A stretch of DNA of 64,000 nucleotides, from the NCBI RefSeq assembly GCF_932526225.1, contig NC_064036.1:4031501-4095500 (forward strand), read 5' to 3'. The notes under the pieces were generated by a model. That model did no database searches. It was not told the origin of the DNA and saw only the letters and a program-made list of their open reading frames with translations. The DNA is from Nematostella vectensis. Lineage: Eukaryota > Cnidaria > Anthozoa > Actiniaria > Edwardsiidae. A program made the position numbers and the translations under genes. This document shows, piece after piece, positions 49,401 through 60,400 of the stretch (positions are counted from its first letter, which is position 1; every line of letters starts with the position of its first letter).

Positions 49401-52400
49401 CCCCCTTTATCGAACTCCTGGATCAGCCCCTGTAAATGTGCATAATATTGAGTTTGTTGAGATCCCTGCTTTGTCCAAGTAGTGCGTTTCTTGTTTTGGG
49501 GGATAATATATTAAACCTAAGACAATGTGCAAAAATATGTCCCAAAATAGAAAATACTATAGACTTGTACAAGGCAAAACCTAAATCAACAATACAACAC
49601 CTGAAGGCTTGTCTATTTGAGTCCAATACAGTATCTTTGAGTTCTTTGTTAGGCCTAGATTATAAAATGACGTGGCAGAGTCACAGTATTGTAATGTGAC
49701 GTTAATACTCCATTTATTGCACATTATTGTAATGTGACATTAATACTCAATTTATTGCACATTATTGTAATGTGACGTTAATACTCAATTTATTGCACAT
49801 TATTGTAATGTGACGTTAATACTCAATTTATTGCACATTGTAATGTGACGTTAATACTCCATTTATTGCACAATATTGTAATGTGACGTTAATACTCCAT
49901 TTATTGCACATTATTGTAATGTGGCGTTAATACTCCATTTATTGCACATTATTGTAATGTGGCGTTAGTACTCCATTTATTGCACATTATTGTAATGTGG
50001 CGTTAATACTCCATTTATTGCACATTATTGTAATGTGACGTTAATACTCCATTTATTGCACTTATTGTAATGTGACGTTAATACTCCATTTATTGCACAT
50101 TATTGTAATGTGGCGTTAATACTCCATTTATTGCACATTATTATTGTAATGTGACGTTAATACTCCATTTATTGCACATTATTGTAATGTGACGTTAATA
50201 CTCCATTTATTGCACATTATTGTAATGTGGCGTTAATACTCCATTTATTGCACATTAGGTGATTAGGTCACCCAGCTTTCTGTATGGCGAGGAATTAGAC
50301 GGTGCACCAAGGACGCAGTACTCATAACAATTATATTATGTAGATTAGTTTTTAATCAATGCAAATCACTTTGATTACAAAATGTAAAATAGCAGCTAGC
50401 AAGATACAGAAACATTAAAAGTATTTTGGGCACAGCCATGCCCCTACTGGTCATTTCCTTGGAGGTGAAGGGGGAGAGGGGTTGTGTCGTGCCCTTATAG
50501 TGCCCCTCCCCCTGCTACTGATCTGTTATGCTCTACGGGTGTAATGGATTTTAGGTCTTTATGTAATAAGGCCATTATGTAATAAAGCTCCAGGTGTATA
50601 AGGTACAATCACGTATAGCGTATCTAACACCTTAGTTTGATTGACAGCCCACAGTACCACGCCTCCTGCTGCCATATACGAGACTTATTACGTCACAGCT
50701 CATAAAGCTCCATGCCGAGCTGCATCTTTCAGCCCAAACGGTAAGCCAACAGATTGATAGCTATCCCTGCATCTTTCAGGCCAAACGGTAAGCCAAGGGA
50801 TTGATAGCTATCCCTGCTTTGCCAAACACCATTTTTATTCGATGATAAATACGGGAGGGGGGGAATTGCTTCGACTTCACCTAATGTCCGTTAGGCTTAA
50901 ATCGGCAAATTGCTGATTAATACCCCCTTTTTTTTTATAGGAGCTCCCCCCCATCCCCTTGTTCGACTTACAGTTACGCCATGTTTTTTGTCTCCATATA
51001 GGGAAGCTAGTAGCAACAGGGTCTGTAGACTCGTCTATCAAGGTAAAAACGAAATATTTTCTATGTTCTGTTTCATTTTTTGTCGGCATTTTTGTTGATA
51101 TAGTTATTGCTTTGTTGATGTAGGTGTCGCATTATGTAGGTGATAGGTGATACAATGTTGATGTAGCTGTCACGTTGATGTTGGGGTTGCCTTGTCAATG
51201 TAGGTGTTGCATTGTTGACATTAGTGTTGCATTGATGATGTTTGTGCTGGATTATTGATGAAGTTGTCAGGTTGTCGATGTAGGTGTTACATTATTGATG
51301 TAGATCCCATTGTTGATGTAGTTGTTACGTTGTTGGTGTAGGTGTTGCATCGTTAATATAGGTATGCATAGGCCTACCCCAGGTCCTTAAGTGGCCATTA
51401 TGTAAGGAGATTTATACCGACTTCAGGGGATTTTGGGGTTTTGCATTGTTAATGTAAGTGTTGCATTAATGATATGCGTAACACATTATTGATGTAACAT
51501 GGACACAGGTGCTGGACGTGGATCGGATGGTGGCGAAGAACACCATGCCTCAAGTACATGATCAAGGTCAAGGAATGAACCTGGAGAATCATCCTGTTAT
51601 CCGAACACTTTACGACCACGCTGAGGTAACTCCAAACATGCTATGATAATCACCTGAAACATAACAATACAAACATTGTATGACAATCAATTGAACAATA
51701 TACAACCTTCATACAAAAAAACGTATAATATTGTATGTAAACCATGAACAACCATACGGACGTTATAAGACAACCATGCAAAAACTATGCATCAACAGAA
51801 TAAGAGTTTGTATGAAAACCATATACGACAACCATACAAACACAATGCAGCAACCATACCATACTGAATTTTTGCATGTTGTTTGACTAGTGCAAGCAGT
51901 TACCGTGACACGACAGAGAGCAGACAAGAGAGTAGGGCAGACATAAGGAAATAAGGCCCTCCCACTCACGCTCTCAGTACCAGTCAGAATGTGGGACTCC
52001 ACTAGAAAAATAAAAATTTTTTTGGAAAAATATCTCATTTTTCCGATTTTACATTTGTATTTCCGTAGGAAGTGACTGCCTTAGAATTTCACCCATGTGC
52101 ACCAGTTCTCATTTCCGGTAGTAAGGACTGTACTGTCAAACTGTTTGATATTTCCAAACCCTCCGTCAAGAAAGCGTACAAGGCCGTACAGGTAAGGCTG
52201 TCCGGATCTGGATCTTCTAAACTAATACAAACCTGGGTTTATGTTGTACTGCTTTCATACTCTCGTCCGTGAGCATCTGCTTTGTGTGTTGGTAGTGTTT
52301 AGGGTAATAAATATCAGAGTTTATTTTGGAGAACCTTGCATCTCCTTTTGAAGACTTATCGTGTTGTTCTATTACTCACGCCATCGAGGCTTGTGTTGAT

Positions 52401-55400
52401 ACTTGCACAATTATATGTGTGGTCTAGGATCTTATGTTGATATAGGAACCAATTCAGTCGAACAAAACTACTATACAGCTACATTATGGTTTTATTATTG
52501 TAATAGAAACGCATCTTTTCTAGGAAGCGGAAGTGATCAACTCCATGTCTTTCCATCCATCTGGTGACTTTGTGCTCGTCTCGACAGAACACCCCACCAG
52601 TAAGTGCACACACATAACACCCCACCAGTAAGTGTACACACACATAACACCCCACCAGTAATTGGACACATACAGAACACCCCACCAGTAAGTGGACACA
52701 TACAGAACACCCCACCAGTAATTGGACACATACAGAACACCCCAGCAGTAAGTGGACACATACAGAACACCCCACCAGTAATTGGACACATACAGAACAC
52801 CCCAGCAGTAAGTGGACACATACAGAACACCCCACCAGTAATTGGACACATACAGAACACCCCACCAGTAATTGGACACATACAGAACACCCCACCAGTA
52901 ATTGGACACATACAGAACACCCCACCAGTAATTGGACACATACAGAACACCCCAGCAGTAAGTGGACATTCTCACGCATCCTCTAAGGTATCCCTGTTGA
53001 TTATGCGTTTCGGTAGGAGCTGTTTTTTTTATTCATTTTAAAGAAGCTGATTTCAAGCTGACAGCGTTACTTACAGCTAACTTGCAACAGTAATAAACAG
53101 TGGAATTGGTCTTATATCAATTATTTTCACAATATAGTGTACTAAGATTGTTATTATACTATTTTGAACTTAACAGTTCGTCTGTACGATGTGAACACTT
53201 TCCAGTGTTTTGTCCCGAGCAATCCACGAGAATACCACACAGAGCCCGTCACTATGGTAAGGCTGATATCGAAATCGAATTGGCAATGCACCCATGCTGT
53301 GGCAGATTTAAGGGGGGGTCTATGGTTGGTATAAGTAATATATGGAGCCCTACCCCCCCCCCCCCCCAAAAAAAAAAAAAAAATAAAAATAAAAATGGTG
53401 CCCACACTCTTTGGGAAATCCTGGATCCGCCTCCTCAATCTATTGCTATGTGTGTATATTGAACACAATTCTTCTTTCTCGGTTTTGTAGGTCAAATACG
53501 CCCCTTCAGCCAACCTTTACGCGTCTTGTAGCAACGATGGGTCGATCAAGGTAATGGTGAAATTGCCAATAGCTCTTTTACTTACTCACCAACATATGCT
53601 TATTTTTTATTGAGAATAGCACGTGACCCAAAATTGAACCTTTCGGGCATCTTTTAAAGAAATCCAGAGCAACTAAAATGTTTATTCATATGAAGTATTT
53701 ATTGTTTCCCTGGGTATTCTGAACATATGTTCAGGGTGCTTCTTGAAGACCCGTTATAGGCTGGATCAGATTATGAACGGCTATCTCAATGTTTTTCTTC
53801 TGACAGATCTGGGATGGTGTCAGCAATCGATGCGTGGCAACATTTCCCAAGGCGCACAATGGAGCGGAGGTGGGTGTAGGGATATGCATTGTTCTTGAGT
53901 GGCTCTTTCAGCCGTCATTTTGTCATCCTGGTAGCTACGTAACCAATAGAAAAATCCATTTGCATCGTCGTTCCTACAATCCCTTTGGCATTTGTGACGA
54001 TTGAACTAAGTGAGCAAAAGAAGAAGAAATGTTTTGAGATGACTTGTGTATTTAGTTTCATAAATAATGTAAGAAAAGGCAAATAAACAAAAATAAAGCA
54101 AGAAATAAAAGGACCTGCAGAACAATCGTTATTTTTTTTTATCATTGATTGATACGTTTTGTTTTCTGTGTAGATTTTCTCTGTACAGTTTTCATTTAAT
54201 TCAAAGGTAAGATGAAGGAAATCATCGATTATGTTGTGTGTATTTTTTCGTATATATTTATTAACATTTTATCCCGTTCTAGTACGTCATATCAAGCGGC
54301 AAAGACTCCTTAGTGTATTTATGGGAGCTCGCAACAGGTAAAGCTGAATTCGCTGCTTTCAGATCTTTGGGCTAGCTTAACTATTTGCGGAATTTGGTTT
54401 TTGGATGTTTGGGTCTAGTTCTAGTGATGTGCCGTTTTTAATGGAATTTTGAGCACGGGAAAAAGGCTTGGCAGTTCCTGTGAAGGTCGGACCTTTGCAC
54501 CTTTTTTAACTTGTTGTTTGTTTTACGCTAATGCTCGAAGCTCATCGTCCTGGTTAAAATGCGGTAGTTTGATCAAGCCAATAAAAAGTAAAATCAATGT
54601 AACAATTTACAAACTCCTACCTCCTCCGAACTCCTTATAAAGCCTCGCTTTCGTGCTCAAATCCCACAGGATCCCCATTGTCTGGAAAACGGCTTATACG
54701 TTGGTTATGCTTGGGGGTGTAGTCTTTTCTCAAATTTTGGACAACATTACGTGTCTTGTTCAAACGCTTCCTATACTTACAAATACTAGTCTCGTTTCCG
54801 TTGCTTATCTGTTTCTGTTGCCTAGGTCGCGCTGTCAACATGTACACAGGCTCTACCATGACGAACTACCGGACGCAGGCAATATTTAATCACACCGAAG
54901 ATTTCAGTAAGTATTTTAACTTGGTTATTTAGATCGATTAAATAGTGCCTCAATATCTGAAATAAAGCCTTCATATTACATTGAGTCTCGTATTTGACTT
55001 GTTTCTAAGTCTGTAGTTCTCGTAACCGACTCGTATCCCTGTCGTTAGTTCTCGTAGCTTACTCGTTTCTTGGTCTGTAGTTTTCGTAACCGACTCATTT
55101 CTCTGTCGTTAGTTCTCGTAGCTTACTCGTTTCTTGGTCTGTAGTTCTCGTAACCGACTCGTTTCTCTTTGTTTAGTTCTAGTAGCTTACTCGTTTTTTG
55201 CTGTAGTTCTCGTAACTGACTCGTTTCTCTGTCGGTAGTTCTCGTAGCTGACTCGTTTCTGTCGGTAGTTCTCGTAACTGACTTGTTTCTCTGTCGGTAG
55301 TTCTCGTAGCTGACTCGTTTCTCTGTCGGTAGTTCTCGTAACTGACTCGTTTCTCTGTCGGTAGTTCTCGTAGCTGACGAAAAAAACAGTAGCATCTCCT

Positions 55401-55882
55401 GCTGGGATACAAGAACGACAGAAAAGCTAAAGGCGCTGCCATCAGGTAAAACCCTTTGAACCCTTTTGCTCTTTTTCTGAACAAAGCAAAACGGCGACTG
55501 TGACAAAACCAGGTTGCAATAAAACCTCTAGTTAAAGGGGATATGTATGTCACGAGTTTATTCGTGGGCCAAGGTTTACTTGACATCTTGAATCTTTTTA
55601 TGGTATATATAAAAATCGTTGAGTTTCAACCATTGTTGTGGGGAAGTTCATGCACAAACTTGATATAGTTTAAGATAGTCTCTTAGATCTACCCGTGGTT
55701 TGTGTGTTTACATGAGTGTGTGCTTTGCTGTACTATCCGTACTGATTCAGGTTATTGCTGGTGTGTTTTCCGCAGGCCACAATAACCATATACGATGTTT
55801 AACCCACTCGCCCGTCGGAGCTGCATTCGTATCGTGTAGCGATGACTTCAGGGCGAGATTCTGGTACTGTGAGGGCATTTGA
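40488..55882 (+). CDS. CSTF1: cleavage stimulation factor 50 kDa subunit (CstF-50)
   Basis: mRNA 3'-end processing factor that dimerises through its N-terminus and has seven WD40 repeats. Sixteen exons: 40488-40537, 41813-41943, 42427-42522, 50648-50740, 51002-51042, 51509-51625, 52069-52191, 52524-52599, 53177-53256, 53491-53550, 53807-53869, 54174-54206, 54283-54337, 54826-54906, 55365-55445, 55776-55882. Total 1287 nt = 428 aa (human 431), all phases consistent. Dimerisation part: [30 protein letters not shown]. Then [103 protein letters not shown], ending [13 protein letters not shown]. Intron 3 (8.1 kb) hosts the CUT gene. Four parts of the gene carry tandem copies of exon-junction or stop-region sequence. 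Confidence 0.97.
42213..42255 (+). repeat. dispersed repeat family, copy 3 (partial)
   Basis: GAAACAGAAACATTAAGAAA then GGTCATTTCCTTT in CSTF1 intron 2; a shorter member of the family at 5863, 11090 and 50405. Confidence 0.5.
42685..44006. mobile_element. about 1.3-kb nonautonomous element with long inverted repeats
   Basis: The outer inverted repeat is CCTTATTACACTTAATTT at 42689-42706 against its complement at 43984-44001. Inside are much longer inverted arms: 42945-43090 (CTAGCAGAGCTTTC..., TTATCCGTGTCGC..., ending TTGAGCATGCGCA) pair with 43635-43790. The subterminal regions also carry repeated AAAATAAAGT-type motifs. No transposase frame. It lies in CSTF1 intron 3, upstream of the CUT gene. 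Confidence 0.75.
45011..48457 (+). CDS. CUT-domain protein without homeodomain, nested in CSTF1 intron
   Basis: Two coding exons: 45011-45540 and 47627-48457 (phase 0 junction). The first ATG in exon 1 is 45067 ([20 protein letters not shown]); the exon is open to its acceptor with phase 1, so an upstream exon may add residues. The CUT domain is at about residues 70-160 from that [66 protein letters not shown] is a DNA-binding domain of CUX, ONECUT and SATB proteins. No WF.NRR-type homeodomain helix follows. The second exon is Ser/Pro/Asp-rich with a short helix-like start ([18 protein letters not shown]) and three psi-K-x-E sumoylation-type motifs (IKDE, IKSE, VKTE). It ends NTISVTSSY. Same strand as CSTF1. 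Function beyond DNA binding is not inferable. Confidence 0.8.
45525..46792 (+). repeat. 53-bp array of CUT-gene exon end + splice donor, 24 donors
   Basis: Exon 1 of the CUT gene ends CGGCTTACTTACTCG followed by the donor GTGAGTATAG at 45541. The unit CTCACGGCTTACTTACTCTG + TGAGTATAGTTGTGTAGTTT + TCAAGTCCCACTT then repeats head to tail to about 46792. Donors recur every 53 bp from 45541 to 46759 (one unit is 52 bp), 24 in all, nearly every one GTGAGTATAG (two GTAAGTATA). Units differ at only a few positions. Confidence 0.95.
46920..47196. mobile_element. 277-bp MITE in CUT-gene intron
   Basis: Inverted ends GGGACTTGCGCTAAGAGATC + ACGTGAC (left) and the complement at 47160-47196, TIR about 40 bp with a few mismatches. 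Each end holds a CACGTG E-box. The inner sequence has an open frame of unknown meaning. The target duplication is unclear. Confidence 0.8.
48415..48905 (+). repeat. tandem copies of the CUT-gene coding end in its 3' UTR
   Basis: The last codons and stop (GTTGAAGGGACCAACACTAT, TAGTGTCACTAGCTCGTACT, AAGGAATTGTAACA) are followed by about six degenerate copies of the same string at about 60-70 bp spacing (for example GATGAAGGGACCAACACTAT at about 48731). The copies lie after the stop codon. Confidence 0.85.
49267..49435. mobile_element. short GC-tract MITE-like element
   Basis: Starts GAGGCGGATTTAGGGGCGCT and ends CTCCTGGATCAGCCCCTG, approximately inverted, with a C-run of about 20 (49385-49405). 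A second element with the same kind of ends (GGCAGATTTAAGGGGGG ... CCTGGATCCGCCTCC) is at 53301-53437. Weak, by pattern only. Confidence 0.45.
49690..50262. repeat. 38-bp minisatellite in CSTF1 intron 3
   Basis: About 15 units of ATTGTAATGTGACGTTAATA + CTCCATTTATTGCACATT, with GTGACG/GTGGCG variants and a few short units. No clear link to a neighbouring exon, unlike the junction arrays. Confidence 0.92.
50405..50460 (+). repeat. dispersed repeat family, copy 4
   Basis: ACAGAAACATTAAAAGTATT, GGGCACAGCCATGCCCCTAC, TGGTCATTTCCTT in CSTF1 intron 3; same ordered blocks as copies 1-3. Confidence 0.6.
50721..50815 (+). repeat. two-copy duplication of CSTF1 exon-4 donor
   Basis: TGCATCTTTCAGCCCAAACG|GTAAGCC (true donor at 50741) is repeated 47 bp later as TGCATCTTTCAGGCCAAACG GTAAGCC, with the following GATTGATAGCTATCCC also repeated. 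Only two copies, so this may be an early stage of a junction array. Confidence 0.9.
51105..51500 (+). repeat. degenerate short tandem repeat before CSTF1 exon 6
   Basis: About a dozen imperfect copies of TTGATGTAGGTGTTGCATTG. The string GTAGGTGTTGCATTG loosely resembles the exon-6 acceptor ACACAG|GTGCTGGACGTG, but the match is too poor to call a junction array. Confidence 0.6.
52583..52970 (+). repeat. 30-bp array of CSTF1 exon-8 end + donor, 13 donors
   Basis: Exon 8 ends GACAGAACACCCCACCA with donor GTAAGTG at 52600. The unit ACAGAACACCCCACCAGTAA + (G/T)TGGACACAT then repeats. Donors lie at 52600, 52628 and then every 30 bp to 52958: six GTAAGTG (strong) and seven GTAATTG (weakened). Confidence 0.95.
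53301..53437. mobile_element. second short GC-tract MITE-like element
   Basis: In CSTF1 intron 9. Ends GGCAGATTTAAGGGGGG and CCTGGATCCGCCTCC, with a C-run then A-run (53350-53382). Same architecture as 49267-49435. Confidence 0.4.
54985..55385 (+). repeat. array of CSTF1 exon-15 acceptor copies
   Basis: The true acceptor is TCTGTCGGTAG|TTCTCGTAGCTGACGAAA (exon from 55365). Upstream, about a dozen copies of TCTGTCGGTAGTTCTCGTAA + CTGACTCGTTTC run at about 31-bp spacing from about 54990, becoming more degenerate to the left. Each copy carries (G)TAG at the same place, so each is a potential 3' splice site plus exon start. Confidence 0.88.
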
Positions 55883-56165
55883 TAGCCACGGTCCACGGTT
55901 TCAGTGCTTTTATAAAGGACATCGAATGGACACGAGTATGCGTGGAGGCATCTGATAACTAACGCAGTTCTGGGCCTGTGAGGCCATGTGTATGATGTAA
56001 ACAGTGATATGTGGAAGCACCTAATAACTAACGCAGTTCTGGGCCTGTGAGGCCATGTGTATGATGTAAACGGTGATATGTGGAAGCATCTGACAGCATC
56101 CGCAGTTCTGGGCCTGTGAGGTTGTTTGCGGAAGCATCGGACTGCAGTTATTGTACTGTCAGGGA
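55850..56165 (+). repeat. tandem copies of the CSTF1 stop region in its 3' flank
   Basis: The coding end GATTCTGGTACTGTGAGGGC ATTTGATAG is followed by copies reading AGTTCTGGGCCTGTGAGGCC ATGTGTATGATG at about 55965, 56034 and 56103 (period about 69 bp). Confidence 0.7.
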
Positions 56166-57480
56166 AGACTGTTCCTGGTATAATGTGCTCTTACCGCTGT
56201 TCCTGTACAAGTGTCGGAATCCAAAGTGGACTTAAAAACCAGAGTTCGGGAAGTGCGAGAAATTTGACTTTGTGAGAGCATCGTATGAGGACATCACCAT
56301 TACAAGTCTGTGTTCCGTAAAGCGACCCGTTGAGGGAGTACCAGAGAGCATGCTTCTCGAAAGGACAGGACTTGATCCATATGCGCCTTATTAAAACCAA
56401 ACTGAACAGACAACAAATTCAAAATGTAGATATCGTTTATTGGTTTGTATGTACCTTCATTTTGTTCACTTTTTTATGATTATTAAAAGTTCTCTACGAT
56501 GCTTCTCTTTTTATTTTGTACACAAATATATATCACCCATGATAAGAAGCTCCAATGTGCTCCCCAATGTGCTTTACGTAAATAAAGTCAATAAAAGGGA
56601 AGTACACGTGATCCCTTTGTCATTCGGACTTTTTCACTTTTCGGGTGCGACCCATCGACCAACCATACTAGAAATCAGGGACTGGCTTGACCTACGACAT
56701 GCACGTTTCTTACCTCAGAAATTCTTGTGGAAACCCTTTTTGCACCGATTGCCGGCGAAACCAGTCAGAGGGACGGTAGGTAGTGTCCGTGTACCTTCGC
56801 CTGCTGACTCGACAAATCCAATACAGCGTGACGTATTGCTAGATCTATGTGACGTAACAAGAACCACTGGATAAGTTATAGGCCGTCTTTCCAGCCATCA
56901 TCCCCCTTTTTTTTTTTAAATCCTGGATCCGAGTCTTAGTGCGTTTCGGCCCTCAGACAAGTATAAGAAGATTAATCATGCATCAGAACTTTCTTAACCA
57001 TGTTCTGGAAATTATTTTAAATATACTTTCGTGCTTCTGAATGACTATTAATTTGCATCTCGAAGCATATATAATTAGTGTATTCTTTTTTAAAGGCAAG
57101 GACCGGGAGCCACCCACACTCCCATATGGTGTGAACAAAAAGCAGCTCTCTGTGAGCGACAAGCCGGTTGTAGTATGTATCTTGGTTCCTTTTACTCTTT
57201 TGTCTTGTGTGGGGTAAGCACAATGTTTTATTTCCTCCCAATAAATGAAAAAGTCATTTTCCGTTTAGAATGGCATCGAACGAAAGATGTGTACTCGGCG
57301 AGCAGGCTAGAAGAAGCTGGAATTATATCCCTTGTGATAGTAAGGAATGACACTGTCAGGTATGCTTAACAACAACAAATATATCAAACCATTTAACTTG
57401 TATATATTTTGGCAGCTGTAAGTATGTATTCTTTCACAATTACGCTTTTCTATCAAAAAGTCTTACTTTGTCAGCGGTGG
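56166..57480. other. CSTF1 3' flank, no gene supported
   Basis: Holds an open frame at 56440-56874 with no recognisable domain, most likely chance or TE-derived, and AATAAA signals near 56580 and 57240. Nothing else identified. Confidence 0.4.
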
Positions 57481-60400
57481 TCGAGCTGAGCGGTTGGGTT
57501 TTTCCATCTCTCCGCATTTCAGCCTAAAGTTACATCGAAGTGCTTAGACATGACCTTCCGACTTTGTCTGTATATCTTGGCTATATCAATCTCTCTTCTG
57601 AAGTGTTCGGATGGGAAATATGAACCAACGCAGTCTTCATATTCGAACTTTTTTCCTGGACGGCTCGAAGTAAATTCAACAAACCTTGAAATCAGTCATC
57701 CGAGGTCGGCCTATACATTTACATATTTAAAGTTGCTGTCACGCCATCGTCACGGCAGAGTTACGGGCCCGGTCCTTGATATCGCTTCGACAAAAGGAAT
57801 CATCCAACTTCTTCTTATTATAGCAAACGACTGCTCAACACTAAACCCGGGGCCTATCAAGTTTCCGTGTGGTATCTGTGAGAAACCTACAAAATCTAAC
57901 CAAAAAGCCATCGAATGTGAGGAATGTTGTTGTTGGTTCCATGCAAAATGTATTTGCATGAGTGCTCAATCGTACAACAAATTGGGAAACGACTCCAAGC
58001 TAACTTGGATATGCAATCAATGTCTCTTTCCGAATTTCTCAACAACCTTCTTGCTAAAAGAAACAGAGTTTAACACAAATGCACAAGAAAACAGCTTTTC
58101 GTTGCTCGCAAATTCCACCAATAATACATCAATAAATTCTGACGCAGACGAATGTATGAACATCACCGCGGCTCCATTATTTACATCCAGTCCTCTCCCA
58201 TCAACTCGTAGGGGCAAGATTAACAAGCTAAGATGCATGGAAATTAATTGTAATAGCATACTGAGTGCTGAACGCTCCGCTATACTAAAGGCTCACGTTA
58301 ATTTGCACGACCCTGACGTAATCTTCGGCTGCGAAAGTAAAATTACTTCGGCTACTCCAACTGGTGCTGTTTTTCCGCCTGATTATACAGTATATCGGAA
58401 CGAGCGCGTCAAAGAAGGAGGCGGAGGCGTTTTCTTGGCAATCAAATCTGATATAATATCCACTGAACTTACCAACTTAACAACCGATCAGTTTGACGAG
58501 AGTGTGTGGGCCTCTGTAAAACTCAAGGGCAGGAAAGAGCTCTTGTTGTGCTCTTTTTACCGAGTTCCGAACAACTCGCCGTCTGCACTTGAAGTTCTCT
58601 CGAACGCAATCCTTGATGTCTTCAATAAGAACAGGAAATCACATCCAAATATTGTAATCTCTGGGGATTTCAACTGCGGAGATATCAACTGGCTATCGGA
58701 TCCACCCTTGCCGACTGCTGCCTCTACTGCTTCTCTTATGCGCAGATTGCTAACCCTTGTTAATGACTTTGCTTTTAGCCAACATGTCACTGTTCCAACT
58801 CGTCGTGCTTCATTAAAGACCCTGGACTTGGTTCTGTCTTCCACCCCGGCTATGGTGTCAGATGTCGACACTTCTCCTGGTATGAGCGATCATGACATTG
58901 TGACTTTTAGCATTACTCTTTGCCCTCGTAGATCTGTAAGACCACCTCATCGAGTTTATTTGTTCGACAAGGCAAATTGGGATGGCTTTCGACAGCATGT
59001 TACATCGATCAGCAATGTCTTCATGAAATCTTGTAATTCCCGCTCAGTGGAAGAAAATTGGTCCTGTTTTAAAAATAGCATTCAATCAGGAATTGACTTA
59101 TTTGTACCATCTAAATTGACCAAGAAGAAGCCAGACTTGCCATGGATGACTAGCTCCATCAAACGCCAAATGAGAAAGCGCGAACGTCTGTTTAAGAAAG
59201 CCAAGCGTAACCGGTCGCCATCTGCCTGGTCCGATTATAGGCACCAGCGAAACAAGGTTACAAAAGCCTTGCGCGCAGCTCATGACACTTATCTCAATGA
59301 CGTCATCGGTGGAAATCTCACAGCTAACCCGAAGAAATTCTGGGGGTACGTGAGGAACTGCCGCTCCGAGGGCCAAGGTATTCCAGCCTTGCGTTCAGAC
59401 GATTCGATCCATGTGTCTCCCAAGGATAAAGCAGAAGTCCTTAATCAGCGTTTCCAAAATGCGTTCACACGTGACAATGGCTGTATCCCTGATTTAGGAC
59501 AACCCTTGTTCGCTGCGATAAATGACATCACCTTCACAGTCCCAGGTGTACGTAAGCAACTGGAACTCCTCAATGTCTCCAAAGCGACTGGTCCCGATGG
59601 TCTTCCTGCCCGTGTTCTCCGTGATCTGTCAACCGAAATATCAGACATGTTGACATTTATATTCCATCAAAGCTATGCCAATGGAGAGCTTCCTAATGAC
59701 TGGCTTATAGCAAGGGTGACCCCGGTCTATAAAAAGGGCGCGAAGAGCGATCCTGGCAACTATCGACCAATTTCGCTAACATGCTTGGCCTGCAAAGTCA
59801 TGGAGCATGTAGTTCTAAGTCATCTAAACAAGCACCTTGCTGCGCATAACATTATATCCAATCTACAACATGGTTTTCGTGCAGGTTTTTCCTGCGAGAC
59901 GCAGTTAATCCTAGCGGTACATGACTGGGCTTCGATCCTTAATAAACATGGCCAAGTAGATGTTCTTCTGTTAGATTTCCAAAAGGCCTTTGATAAAGTT
60001 TCGCACTCGAAGCTACAGCAAAAGCTTAAGCTCTATGGCATCTCCGGAAAGACTCTGTCCTGGTTATCTGCTTTCTTAACAAATCGTTCGCAGTTTGTTG
60101 CCGTCGATGGTGCAAAATCTAACGCGGTACCCGTTACATCAGGTGTGCCCCAGGGCACCGTCCTCGGGCCAACACTCTTCCTCCTATTTATCAATGATAT
60201 TGCTGATTCTCTAGATTCACAGATGCGGTTATTCGCGGATGATGCCATTGTCTATCGCCAGGTTGACTCGGTCGATGATCATCAAGTCCTTCAACATGAC
60301 CTCGACAATCTCTCTGATTGGTCTGATACCTGGCAGATGGCCTTTAACGTCTCCAAATGCCATCTGTTATCCGTCACTAACAAACGCAACCCAAGCCTGC

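Noticed and set aside
52479-53041. Cys/Gly/Val-rich and Pro/Val-rich repeat proteins over the CSTF1 array
   Set aside because: The 30-bp period keeps all frames open; the sequence is intron with copied donors.
55123-55586. RNETTD-type repeat frames on the minus strand
   Set aside because: Shadow of the acceptor array before CSTF1 exon 15.
56440-56874. 144-aa open frame downstream of CSTF1
   Set aside because: No domain, no splice or start support; probably chance in 3' flanking DNA.
57100-57370. Possible exon around CTCCCATATGGTGTGAACAA
   Set aside because: Short open stretch without clear splice sites or homology that I recognise.
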